NCBI RefSeq assembly: GCF_029504575.1
Contig: NZ_JAQFII010000001.1
Span: forward strand, 1,512,501-1,576,500
Origin: Streptomyces sp. SPB162
Lineage (GTDB): Bacteria; Actinomycetota; Actinomycetes; Streptomycetales; Streptomycetaceae
Length of the DNA: 64,000 bases
Direction: 5' to 3'
Under the pieces are notes generated by a model. That model saw only the letters and a list, made by a program, of their open reading frames with translations, made no database searches and was not told where the DNA came from. Within the stretch, counting starts at the first letter, position 1; each line of letters opens with the position of its first letter. The position numbers and the translations under genes were made by a program. Shown one piece after another: positions 11,844 through 19,270 of this stretch.

Positions 11844-11850
11844 TGGCGCA

Positions 11851-11872
11851 CCCTCCGCACACCGGCGGAGGG
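11851..11872 (-). terminator. Hairpin between the conserved protein gene and the ncRNAs
   Basis: CCCTCCGC (11851-11858) and GCGGAGGG (11865-11872) form a perfect 8-bp stem with a 6-base loop. It lies 21 bases after the stop of the gene ending at 11893 and 8 bases before ncRNA 1. It may end the mRNA or mark a processing site between mRNA and ncRNA. Confidence 0.5.
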
Positions 11873-11892
11873 GGTCTGTTGGGTGTGGCCTG

Positions 11893-12627
11893 CTACGGCC
11901 CGAGAAGGTAGCCGAGTACGGCGTCCCCGACCCGCTGGTCGGTGACTTCCGCGCTGTTGGCCTCCTCGCGGGCGAACTTGACCGCGTTCTGCAGCTTCTC
12001 GATCCGCTCGAGCAGCTCGTTGACCCGCCGGGCGGGAAGGGCGCCGGAGAACTTGACGGTCGTCCAGTAACCGACCGGCACGTCCTCGTAGTACACGTCG
12101 ACCTGGGCGGGGTGCTTCTCCGTCGCCTCGGCCTTCACGTGGTTGCGCGGCACCTTCTTCGTACGGATGGTGCGTACGGGCTCGGTCTTCCACGCGTCAC
12201 TCGACGGGTCGAGGTTCCACGACTCCGCGGCGTCGAGCACCGGGAGCTTGCGGATGAAGGTGTGCAGGTCGACCAGCTGCTTCTCGAGGAACAGCAGGTA
12301 CGAGACCGGCACTTCGCGCACCAGCGGGCGGCCGTCGACCGTCACGTCGGCGCGGGCCTCGCAGTTCGCCCAGTCCTTGGTGGCGGTGACGTCGAAGAGC
12401 CGGGTGAGGGTGAGCGCGGTCGTCCGCAGCACGTCCTCGGCCTTGATCTGGACCCGGGTCGACTCGGGGGGCAGCTGTTCGCCCTCCTCGTCCTTCGGCT
12501 GGTAGGTCCGGGAGAGCCCGGAGAGCAGAGCGGGCTTCTGCAGGTCGTGATGGGAAGCGGTCAGTTCCTGATGGGACTTGGACTTGACGCCCTTCTCGAC
12601 CGCGATGATCTGATTGAGTTTCGCCAC
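11893..12627 (-). CDS. Conserved actinobacterial protein of unknown function, next to tRNA-like RNAs
   Basis: 244-residue soluble, charged protein starting GTG (MAKLNQIIAVEKG). I recognise it as a family conserved in Streptomyces and some actinophages, but I know no established function. It is rich in Lys/Arg/Asp/Glu, with a central DVTATKDWANCEARADV block near residue 80 and a GYWTTVKFSGALPARRVNELLERIEKLQ segment near residue 190 that looks helical. There is no signal peptide or membrane segment. The start has no RBS; TAACGT lies 6 bases upstream (leaderless type). Two Y-RNA-like genes lie directly downstream on the same strand, so a role in their biology is a testable guess. Confidence 0.7.
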   Translation of the reverse strand: MAKLNQIIAVEKGVKSKSHQELTASHHDLQKPALLSGLSRTYQPKDEEGEQLPPESTRVQIKAEDVLRTTALTLTRLFDVTATKDWANCEARADVTVDGRPLVREVPVSYLLFLEKQLVDLHTFIRKLPVLDAAESWNLDPSSDAWKTEPVRTIRTKKVPRNHVKAEATEKHPAQVDVYYEDVPVGYWTTVKFSGALPARRVNELLERIEKLQNAVKFAREEANSAEVTDQRVGDAVLGYLLGP

Positions 12628-12633
12628 ACCGTG

Positions 12634-12639
12634 ACGTTA
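12634..12639 (-). promoter_or_regulatory. -10 element of a probable leaderless transcript
   Basis: TAACGT on the minus strand, 6 bases (CACGGT) before the GTG at 12627; no RBS. Confidence 0.45.
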
Positions 12640-12734
12640 ACAGGCGTGACGCCCTTGATCGAACGAATATCCGACGCGGCCCGCGGTAACCACCGCACCC
12701 GGGACGGGACTTGGCGGGCCGCGGGCTCGGGGTG

Positions 12735-13994
12735 TCAGTGCGGTGGGTTCGCGCGGCTTCCGTAGTGGTCGGCCACGACGCGGGTCATCGCCCCGAGCGG
12801 GTCGGCAGCCACCTGGGTCGACGAGAAGAAGACGTTGCCGCGCACCTGCGGAAAGTCGCGGTCGAAGGTGAGGTGGCGGGAGAGCTCGGCGGGGTCCTGC
12901 CAGGCCGCGGGCTGGCCCGCGACACCCACCTTGTAGAGCGCCTCGCCCACGTACAGGTCGACGCCCGTGCCCGCGACCACGTCCGCCCACCAGGGGACGA
13001 GCTCGGCGTAGTCGGCCGCCGGGAACCCGATGTTCCAGTACACCTGCGGCACGATGTAGTCGATCCACCCCTTCTTCACCCAGCCGCGGGTGTCGGCGTT
13101 CAGGTCGTCATAGGTCTGGACGCCCGCCGTGGTGTCGGAGCCGAGCGGGTCGGTCGCCCGGTTGCGCCAGACCCCGAACGGGCTGATCCCGAAGCGGGTG
13201 CGCGGCCGGATCCGCCGGATGCGGACGGCCGTCTCGCGCACCAGTCGGTCGGTGTTGTCGCGCCGCCAGGCCGCCCGGTCCGGGAAGCCGGCACCGTGGG
13301 CGGCGTACGCGGCGTCGTCGTCGAAGACCTGCCCCGCCACCGGGTACGGATAGAAGTAGTCGTCCCAGTGCACCGCGTCGACCGGATAGCGCCGCACGGC
13401 GTCGAGCATCGCCTCCTGGACGAACCGCCGCACCTGCGGCAGCCCGGGGTTGTAGTACAGCTTCCCGCCGTACGGGACGACCCACTCGGGGTGCAGCCGT
13501 GCCGGGTGGGTCGGGACGAGCCGGCTCGGGTCGGTGTGGTTGGCGATGCGGTACGGGTTGAACCAGGCGTGCAGTTCCAGACCACGCCGGTGCGCCTCGC
13601 GCACCGCCGTGCCGAGCGGGTCCCAGCCGGGGTCCTGGCCCTGGGTCCCGCTGAGGTACTGCGACCACGGCTCGTACGGCGACGCCCACAGCGCGTCCGC
13701 GGTGGGCCGGACCTGGAGGATCACCGCGTTGAGCCGGCGTTCGACGGCCGTGTCCAGCAGGTCGAGCAGCTCCTGCCGCTGCTCGGCGGCCGGCAGACCG
13801 GGCGCGGAGGGCCAGTCCGTGTTGGCGACGGTCGCGATCCACATGCCGCGGAACTGCCGCGCCGGGCGCTCCGACGCCGCGTCCCGTGCCATGGCGGCCG
13901 CCGCCGCGGGTGTCCCGGTGGCGGCCGCCGCGGCCACCGCGCCGGCGGTGCCGATGGCACCCACGGCGAAGGTCCTGCGAGTGATGTGCCCCAT
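12735..13994 (-). CDS. Tat-exported glycosyl-hydrolase-like protein (GHL10/DUF187, YddW-like)
   Basis: 419 residues. The N-terminus ITRRTFAVGAIG is a twin-arginine signal (RR at 6-7), followed by an Ala-rich hydrophobic stretch, so it is probably exported folded by the Tat system encoded at 62130-63399. The mature part is a GHL10-type TIM barrel: RGMWIATVANTDWP near residue 50, VILQVRPTADALW near 95, HAWFNPYR near 145, and VHWDDYFYPYP near 215 with likely acidic catalytic residues. Members are thought to act on cell-wall or surface glycans; substrate unproven. ATG at 13994 is chosen because it gives the RR signal and has GGGGG upstream; the frame stays open to 14093. Confidence 0.88.
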   Translation of the reverse strand: MGHITRRTFAVGAIGTAGAVAAAAATGTPAAAAAMARDAASERPARQFRGMWIATVANTDWPSAPGLPAAEQRQELLDLLDTAVERRLNAVILQVRPTADALWASPYEPWSQYLSGTQGQDPGWDPLGTAVREAHRRGLELHAWFNPYRIANHTDPSRLVPTHPARLHPEWVVPYGGKLYYNPGLPQVRRFVQEAMLDAVRRYPVDAVHWDDYFYPYPVAGQVFDDDAAYAAHGAGFPDRAAWRRDNTDRLVRETAVRIRRIRPRTRFGISPFGVWRNRATDPLGSDTTAGVQTYDDLNADTRGWVKKGWIDYIVPQVYWNIGFPAADYAELVPWWADVVAGTGVDLYVGEALYKVGVAGQPAAWQDPAELSRHLTFDRDFPQVRGNVFFSSTQVAADPLGAMTRVVADHYGSRANPPH

Positions 13995-14149
13995 CCGTGC
14001 CCCCTGGTCGTCGGGTGCTGTCCCGCTGATGATGGTGGGGCCGGGGGGCCGGAGCAATCCTCCACACCGGCGGAGTAACGTCGGATCGGGCATACCCGCT
14101 ACCGCGTGGTGTGCCCGCTTATTCCTGTACCACAGCGAAAGGCTTACGA

Positions 14150-15007
14150 GTGAGCGACATCCAGCGCGTCGGAGTGGTGGGGGCCGGCCAGATGGGCTCC
14201 GGTATCGCGGAGGTCTGCGCCCGCGCCGGACTGGACGTCCGCGTCGCGGAGACCACCGGCGAGGCTCTGGAGCTCGGCCGCACCCGGCTGACGAACTCCC
14301 TCGGGAAGGCCGCGGAGCGCGGCAAGATCACCGAGGAGGAGCGCGACGCGACACTCGCCCGCCTGAGCTTCACCACCGACCTCGGCGAGTTCGCCGACCG
14401 CGATCTCGTGATCGAGGCGGTGGTCGAGAACGAGCAGGTCAAGACCGAGATCTTCCAGGTCCTCGACCAGGTGGTGACCCGGCCGGACGCGATCCTCGCC
14501 TCCAACACCTCGTCCATCCCGCTGGTGAAGCTCGCGGTGGCCACCTCGCGTCCCGAGTACGTGCTCGGGATCCACTTCTTCAACCCGGCCCCGGTGCAGA
14601 AGCTCGTCGAGCTGATCCCGGCCCTCACCACCGCCGACGAGACGCTCAAGCGCACCGAGAGCCTCGTCACCGACGTCCTCGGCAAGCACGCGATCCGCGC
14701 CCAGGACCGCTCCGGCTTCGTCGTGAACGCGCTGCTGGTCCCTTACCTCCTGTCGGCGATCCGGATGTTCGAGTCCGGAATCGCCAGTCGCGAGGACATC
14801 GACAACGGCATGGAGATGGGCTGCGCGCACCCGATGGGTCCGCTCAAGCTCTCCGACCTCATCGGTCTCGACACCATCGCCGCCATCGCGGACTCGATGT
14901 ACCACGAGTTCAAGGAGCCGCTGTACGCCGCTCCCCCGCTGCTCCAGCGCATGGTCGACGCGGGCCGTCTGGGCCGTAAGACCCATGCGGGTTTCTACCA
15001 GTACTGA
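14150..15007 (+). CDS. 3-hydroxybutyryl-CoA dehydrogenase
   Basis: 285-residue NAD(P)-dependent dehydrogenase interconverting 3-hydroxybutyryl-CoA and acetoacetyl-CoA. The Rossmann motif VGVVGAGQMGSGIAE begins near residue 7. SNTSSIP (near 121) and GIHFFNPAP (near 140) carry the catalytic Ser/His/Asn set, and the C-terminal helical domain includes GCAHPMGPLKLSDLIGLD. GTG at 14150 gives the family length and has AAGG about 8 bases upstream. Likely roles are butyrate/PHB-type metabolism or supply of butyryl-CoA for polyketides. It appears monocistronic, ended by the strong terminator at 15042. Confidence 0.94.
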   Translation: MSDIQRVGVVGAGQMGSGIAEVCARAGLDVRVAETTGEALELGRTRLTNSLGKAAERGKITEEERDATLARLSFTTDLGEFADRDLVIEAVVENEQVKTEIFQVLDQVVTRPDAILASNTSSIPLVKLAVATSRPEYVLGIHFFNPAPVQKLVELIPALTTADETLKRTESLVTDVLGKHAIRAQDRSGFVVNALLVPYLLSAIRMFESGIASREDIDNGMEMGCAHPMGPLKLSDLIGLDTIAAIADSMYHEFKEPLYAAPPLLQRMVDAGRLGRKTHAGFYQY

Positions 15008-15041
15008 CAGCACGTACCGACAGCACGGATACGGCGCGAAA

Positions 15042-15077
15042 GGAGCCGGCCCGCCGTTCCGACGGCGGGCCGGCTCC
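15042..15077 (+). terminator. Strong rho-independent terminator
   Basis: A perfect 16-bp stem (15042-15057 with 15062-15077) with a 4-base loop, followed by CTTTCTTTTC. It ends the dehydrogenase transcript and faces the tail of the convergent ABC exporter. Confidence 0.92.
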
Positions 15078-15112
15078 TTTCTTTTCATGACGGTTCTCTG
15101 TATGACGGTCTT

Positions 15113-15886
15113 CTACGCGTGGGCCTTCTCATACGCGCTGACCACTTCGTCGGTGGGGCCGTCCATCAGGAGCTCGCCCTTCTCCAGCCACAGCACCCGG
15201 TCGCAGGTGTCACGGATCGACTTGTTGTTGTGACTGACCAGGAAGACCGTGCCCGCCTCCTTGCGCAGCTCACGAATACGGGCCTCGGAGCGGCGCTGGA
15301 AGGAGCGGTCGCCCGTGGCGAGCGCCTCGTCGATCATCAGCACGTCATGGTTCTTGGCCGCCGCGATCGAGAACCGCAGCCGCGCCGCCATACCCGAGGA
15401 ATACGTGCGCATCGGCAACGAGATGAAATCACCCTTCTCGTTGATCCCCGAGAACTCCACGATCCCCTGATACCGCTCGCGGATCTCCTCCTGCGACATC
15501 CCCATCGCCAACCCGCCGAGAATCACGTTCCGCTCACCGGTCAGATCGTTCATCAACGCCGCGTTCACCCCCAACAGCGAGGGCTGGCCATCGGTGTAGA
15601 CCCGGCCGCTCTCCGGCGGCAACAGACCCGCGATCGCCCGCAACAACGTCGACTTACCCGACCCGTTCGACCCGATCAACCCAACCGCCTCACCCCGATA
15701 CGCGGTGAAACTCACCCCCCGCACCGCATGCACCAACCGCACGTTCGGCGACGACTTGCGCGACACGATCCGCCCCAGGGCAGCCGTCGCACTACCCTTG
15801 CCGGCGCCCGCACCCCGCACCCGGTACACAATGTGCACCTCATCCGCGATCACGGTCGGCACACGGGATTCGCTCTGCTCAGCCAC
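15113..15886 (-). CDS. Polysaccharide/teichoic-acid ABC exporter, ATPase (Wzt/TagH-like)
   Basis: 257-residue ABC ATPase. Walker A is GSNGSGKST near residue 80, the signature is TYSSGMAARLRFSIA, Walker B is VLMIDEALA, and the switch His is in FLVSHNNKSI. The O-antigen/teichoic-acid subfamily is indicated by an N-terminal HIVYRV strand and by pairing with a TagG/Wzm permease. GTG at 15886 is chosen: it overlaps the permease end by 8 bases and gives a normal length, whereas the frame upstream shadows the permease. It probably exports a lipid-linked cell-wall glycopolymer. Confidence 0.9.
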   Translation of the reverse strand: MAEQSESRVPTVIADEVHIVYRVRGAGAGKGSATAALGRIVSRKSSPNVRLVHAVRGVSFTAYRGEAVGLIGSNGSGKSTLLRAIAGLLPPESGRVYTDGQPSLLGVNAALMNDLTGERNVILGGLAMGMSQEEIRERYQGIVEFSGINEKGDFISLPMRTYSSGMAARLRFSIAAAKNHDVLMIDEALATGDRSFQRRSEARIRELRKEAGTVFLVSHNNKSIRDTCDRVLWLEKGELLMDGPTDEVVSAYEKAHA

Positions 15887-16799
15887 GGCCGTACTTCTCC
15901 TCAGCCTTCCAGAAATACACATACCCGCCGACACCCGCCACGACCGCCCAGCCCACCGCGACCGCCCACACATGCGGCGGCATCTGCTCCGCCGTCACAC
16001 TGTCGATCAACGCGAACCGCATCAGATCGATGTACACCGCGATCGGATTCACATCCAGCAACACCCGCACGAAATACGGGGCATCCTTCGTGAAGTTCGC
16101 GATGCTGTACATCACCCCCGACGTGTACATCCACGTCCGCAAGATGAACGGCATCAACTGCGCCAAGTCCGTCATCTTGCTGCCCAACCGCGCCACCGCC
16201 AACGCCAGACCCGCGTTGAACACCGACTGCACGAACAACGCCGGCACCGCCAGCAACCACGACCAGGTCGGCACCTCACCGGTCATCAACACGATCGAGA
16301 ACAGCACCAGCATCGACATCAGCAACTGCTGCAACTGCATCAACGTGAACGCGATCGGCATCGACGCCCGCGGGAAATGCAACGCCCGAATCAACCCCAG
16401 GTTCCCCGCCACCGCCTTCACACCACTCATGATCGACGACTGGGTGAACGTGAAGATGAAAATGCCCGTCACCAGGAACGCGATGAAGTTGTGCACACCA
16501 CGATCGGTCCCCAGCAACAACCCGAAGATCAGGTAATACACCGCCGCATTCAGCAACGGCGTCATCACCTGCCACAACTGACCCAGCCGCGCATCGGTGT
16601 ACTGCGCCTGCGTCCGCGCCTTCGCGAACTCGTTGATGAAGTGCCGCCGGCCCCACAACTGCCGGGTGTACTCCGCAAGGCCCGGCCGGGCACCACTGAC
16701 CGACAGCCCGTACTTCGCCGCCAGATCAGCGGCCGACAGCCCGCCGTCGGGCCTGTCCAGGTCCTGCGCCGCCGCGGGGGCGTCCGTGTGCAAGCTCAT
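15879..16799 (-). CDS. Polysaccharide/teichoic-acid ABC exporter, permease (Wzm/TagG-like)
   Basis: 306-residue ABC-2 type permease with about six membrane helices and a cytoplasmic N-terminal segment of about 70 residues ending in the family motif RRHFINEFAKARTQAQYTDARLG. It forms the membrane channel with the ATPase downstream (8-base overlap). ATG at 16799 (MSLHTDA) is preferred over the open frame to 16907, which would run through the divergent promoter region. The 16852-16914 region upstream holds several palindromes shared with the divergent TetR gene. Confidence 0.88.
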   Translation of the reverse strand: MSLHTDAPAAAQDLDRPDGGLSAADLAAKYGLSVSGARPGLAEYTRQLWGRRHFINEFAKARTQAQYTDARLGQLWQVMTPLLNAAVYYLIFGLLLGTDRGVHNFIAFLVTGIFIFTFTQSSIMSGVKAVAGNLGLIRALHFPRASMPIAFTLMQLQQLLMSMLVLFSIVLMTGEVPTWSWLLAVPALFVQSVFNAGLALAVARLGSKMTDLAQLMPFILRTWMYTSGVMYSIANFTKDAPYFVRVLLDVNPIAVYIDLMRFALIDSVTAEQMPPHVWAVAVGWAVVAGVGGYVYFWKAEEKYGRG

Positions 16800-16851
16800 G
16801 TGAGGCGCTTTCGTTCGGGGCGAAAACGGGGAGTGAACGCGCCGCGACGGA

Positions 16852-16914
16852 ACGGATCCGTCTCGTCGTGTGACACGACCGTAGAGCATGAATTGAAGGG
16901 AACGCAACCGTTCC
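16852..16914. promoter_or_regulatory. Cluster of palindromes between ABC exporter and tetR
   Basis: ACGGATCCGT (16852-16861), GTCGTGT-G-ACACGAC (16865-16879) and GGAACG-CAAC-CGTTCC (16899-16914) are perfect inverted repeats within the divergent intergenic region. One or more are likely operators for the TetR protein encoded at 16943; which one cannot be decided by eye. Confidence 0.5.
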
Positions 16915-16929
16915 GTCGCTACGTCACGC

Positions 16930-16935
16930 TAGGCT
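16930..16935 (+). promoter_or_regulatory. -10 element of a probable leaderless tetR transcript
   Basis: TAGGCT followed by 7 bases and the ATG at 16943. A GGAGG is present but ends only one base before the ATG, too close to act as a normal RBS, which favours leaderless translation. Confidence 0.45.
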
Positions 16936-16942
16936 CGGAGGC

Positions 16943-17563
16943 ATGCCTACGGAGCCCCGAACCCCTCGTCGCGCCCCCGCGGGAGCCGCCGTGCTCCGGG
17001 AGGACGTGACGGACGCCATCCGCAGCGCCGTCTTCGACGAGCTGGCGGCGGTCGGCTACGGCCGGATGTCCATCGAGGGGATCGCCCGCCGGGCCGGGGT
17101 CGGCAAGGCCGCGGTCTACCGGCGCTGGCGCTCGAAGCTGCCACTGGTGCTCGACACGGTGTCCGCCGTGGCGGTCCAGGGGATGCCCGCGCCGGACACC
17201 GGCTCGCTCCTCGGTGACGTCCGGTTACTGCTGGAGGTCACTTCACGCGCCCTGCGGCACCCGGTCGCGTCGCAGATCATCCCGGACCTGCTCGCCGAGG
17301 CGGCGCGCAACCCGGAGATCGCCGCGGCGCTGCAGACGGCGCTGCGCGACACCCAGCGCGGCATCTCGGCGGCCGTCGTGCGCAAGGCGGTCGAGCGCGG
17401 CGAGCTGGCGGCGGGGACCGACGCGGACATGTCCCTGGACCTCATCGCGGGTCCGCTCTACTGGCGGCTCGCCGTGATCCGCTCCGCCCTGCCCGCCGGC
17501 TACCTGGACAGCCTCGCGGCGGCGACCGTGACCGCCCTGAAGGCGGCCGGGCCGGCGCGCTGA
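16943..17563 (+). CDS. TetR-family regulator
   Basis: 206 residues. N-terminal HTH at about residues 30-65 (YGRMSIEGIARRAGVGKAAVYRRW), with a C-terminal domain of the TetR_C type (SQIIPDLLAEAARNPE near residue 110). It is divergent from the wall-polymer ABC exporter across about 140 bases with several palindromes, so it may repress that exporter and itself. The ligand is unknown. Confidence 0.88.
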   Translation: MPTEPRTPRRAPAGAAVLREDVTDAIRSAVFDELAAVGYGRMSIEGIARRAGVGKAAVYRRWRSKLPLVLDTVSAVAVQGMPAPDTGSLLGDVRLLLEVTSRALRHPVASQIIPDLLAEAARNPEIAAALQTALRDTQRGISAAVVRKAVERGELAAGTDADMSLDLIAGPLYWRLAVIRSALPAGYLDSLAAATVTALKAAGPAR

Positions 17564-17615
17564 CGGTTGCGGCCGGCGCTCTGACCGCCGCCGGGAACGG
17601 GCGCCGGTCGTCCGG

Positions 17616-17834
17616 TCAGTGCTCGGGCGACCGGATCGAGACGATCTCGCCCTTCCAGAGCTGGAACCAGTGCCCTGCCGCGAGGAGCTCCTCGCAGGCG
17701 CTGTTGAGGGCCGCGACCCCGTCATGGGTGTGGTGGCGGTCGGAGAGGTAGACCTCGACCCGGCCGCGGCGTTCGCGGACGACCGCGCCGACATCGGGTT
17801 CGAGAGGGGCCAGGAGGTAGACGATCCGGAGCAC
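17616..17834 (-). CDS. Small hypothetical protein
   Basis: 72 residues, not recognised. GTG at 17834 has GGGGAAA 5 bases upstream, which supports this start over the longer open frame to 17978. The sequence begins with a hydrophobic VLRIVYLLAPL, has a basic RERRGRVEVYLSDRHHTHDG middle and ends HWFQLWKGEIVSIRS; it looks soluble and compact, perhaps an alpha/beta fold. It is convergent with the TetR gene and isolated from other genes. Confidence 0.5.
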   Translation of the reverse strand: MLRIVYLLAPLEPDVGAVVRERRGRVEVYLSDRHHTHDGVAALNSACEELLAAGHWFQLWKGEIVSIRSPEH

Positions 17835-18002
17835 GGTGTTTCCCCATCGGTGGCACGCGCGGCCGGCGGAATCCAGGCACCGGATGCGCGTCACGGGGAA
17901 CGTACCGCCGGGTCCGTGTACCGACAACAGCCGTACCGGCCAACTACCGCACGACCGACGGGCCGATTGGCCGGACATCGCCGCAGACCGGCGGGAGCGC
18001 GT

Positions 18003-18402
18003 TCACCGCTCCTCGGCGCGCGCCCGCTCCCATGCCTCGACCGTCGCGCGCAGCTGCCGGCGCTCCGCCGGCGGCATCGCCTCGGCGTACGTGACGATGA
18101 CGCGCATGTCGTCGTCGTAGCCCTGCACCTCGTCCGAGACCCAGCCGAGGTACTGCTCGGCGGCGGCCCGCTGCACGAGCGCGGCCGGCCGTCGCAGGGC
18201 GGCGGCGATCGCCCGCAGCTGGACGGGGCCGGGCGCGGTGGCGACCTGGCCGCGGGCGAGCTTGTGCAGATAGGGCTTGGAGACGGTGGGCCCCGGTCAC
18301 CGGGTCGATGGCGCGGTCGGCGAGGTCCTGGTACGAGTCCCCTGCCGTCTGCGCCTCCTGCACCAACCGGGACAGCTGATCGCGGCGTTCGCTGCCCACC
18401 AT
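18003..18402 (-). pseudogene. XRE-like helix-turn-helix regulator, broken by one extra base
   Basis: From the ATG at 18402 the frame reads MVGSERRDQLSRLVQEAQ... to DPVTG, then shifts. Dropping one C from the CCCC at 18291-18294 restores PTVSKPYLHKLARGQVATAP and continues to a stop at 18003, a protein of about 132 residues. The restored part has an HTH-like SYQDLADRAIDP...TVSKPYLHKLARG segment and a C-terminal helical region ending in AWERARAEER. The single inserted base in a C-run may be a sequencing error or a real recent mutation. A small palindrome upstream (18422-18434) could be its operator. Confidence 0.7.
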
Positions 18403-18421
18403 GCCCACCGTCCCAATTCGT

Positions 18422-18434
18422 AGACGAAACGTCT
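18422..18434. promoter_or_regulatory. Palindrome AGACG-AAA-CGTCT
   Basis: A perfect 5+3+5 inverted repeat in the 55-base divergent gap between the XRE-like gene and a small membrane protein. A plausible operator for the XRE regulator. Confidence 0.4.
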
Positions 18435-18457
18435 CTACCGTGCTTCACTATTTTTAC

Positions 18458-18706
18458 ATGAGACCGGACCATCCCCATAGAGCACTCTCCCCCGTGATCC
18501 TCAGCCTCCCTCTCAGCACACTCACCATCCTCGTCGGCGGGCGCCGCGCGCTGCTGCCCGCGGTCGCGGTCGCCGCCCTCTCCCTCCTGCTGCTGATCGG
18601 CGCCGCCGCACCCGCCGTGTGGTCCCGCAGGCCCGCACGGCGGGCGGCCGCGCTCCACGTCCTGAACAGCCTGCTCGGCCGGGAGCATCAGCCAAGGCGC
18701 AGGTGA
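18458..18706 (+). CDS. Small membrane protein
   Basis: 82 residues, not recognised. Hydrophobic stretches at about residues 10-25 (VILSLPLSTLTILVGG) and 30-52 (LLPAVAVAALSLLLLIGAAAPAVW) suggest two membrane helices with a basic C-terminal tail (RRPARRAAALH...REHQPRRR). ATG at 18458 follows an AT-rich TTCACTATTTTTAC with no RBS; the frame extends to 18401 without a better start. Its 3' end overlaps the convergent NUDIX gene by 19 bases. It is divergent from the XRE-like regulator, which may control it. Confidence 0.5.
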   Translation: MRPDHPHRALSPVILSLPLSTLTILVGGRRALLPAVAVAALSLLLLIGAAAPAVWSRRPARRAAALHVLNSLLGREHQPRRR

Positions 18707-19218
18707 TGCAGCATCAGGAGCGCGGCGGCCATGTTCGACGCGGGGACCTCGCCCCGCGCGACCATGTCCGGCACGGTCTTGAGCGGCACCCACTCCCGCC
18801 GGTCCGACTCGAAGTCGTCCTCCGGGTGACCGACGAACGTAGCCTCCTCCGACCAGTAGACGAAGTGACGGGCGTCGGTGAGGCCGTTGGAGGGCTCGAC
18901 CGTCAGCAGGTGCCGCAGTGTCCCCGGGCGCCAACCGGTCTCCTCCAGCATCTCCCGGGCCGCCGCGGTCTCGATGTCCTCGCCGTCCTCGACGACCCCG
19001 GCCGCCAGCTCCCATCCCCAGCTGTCGGTGATGAAGCGGTGCCGCCACAGCAGGAGCACCTCGTTCGCCTCGTTGACGGCGGTCGCCAGCGCGACGGGGC
19101 GCAGCCTGATCAGGTAGTGGTCGAGGTGCCGCCCGTCCGGCAACTCGACATCGGCGAGATTGACGCGCATCCAGCGGTTTCTGTACACAGTTCGCTCACT
19201 AAGGTTCTTCCATTGCAC
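18688..19218 (-). CDS. NUDIX hydrolase
   Basis: 176-residue NUDIX hydrolase. The complete NUDIX box GX5EX7REUXEEXGU runs from Gly74 to Trp96, with Arg88-Glu89 and Glu92-Glu93 as metal ligands. An N-terminal beta-rich ERTVYRNRWMRVNLADVEL domain resembles ADP-ribose pyrophosphatase-type members (NudF), so a nucleotide-sugar or ADP-ribose substrate is likely but unproven. GTG at 19218 is preceded at a distance by GGAAGG; the open frame upstream to 19329 lacks a signal. It is encoded just downstream of the NsdA-like regulator on the same strand. Confidence 0.85.
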   Translation of the reverse strand: MQWKNLSERTVYRNRWMRVNLADVELPDGRHLDHYLIRLRPVALATAVNEANEVLLLWRHRFITDSWGWELAAGVVEDGEDIETAAAREMLEETGWRPGTLRHLLTVEPSNGLTDARHFVYWSEEATFVGHPEDDFESDRREWVPLKTVPDMVARGEVPASNMAAALLMLHHLRLG

Positions 19219-19270
19219 GATTCCGCCACCTTCCTTTCGGATGGTGACAACATCGCAGCTCGCATCAGCG

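Noticed and set aside
11761..11860. A selenocysteine tRNA on the plus strand, because CTTCAAA occurs at 11821
   Set aside because: There is no T-arm in that direction, no extended acceptor stem and no selA/selB nearby; the T-arm signature is on the minus strand.
11687..11893. Permuted group I intron-exon arrangement as the cause of the tRNA-half order
   Set aside because: The flanks are too short for group I intron halves (P3-P9), and a helix closing at the anticodon position fits the Y-RNA model better.
14111..14149. Upstream ATG extension of the hydroxyacyl-CoA dehydrogenase
   Set aside because: It would add 13 residues (MPAYSCTTAKGLR) without family match and without an RBS; the GTG at 14150 gives the standard N-terminus.
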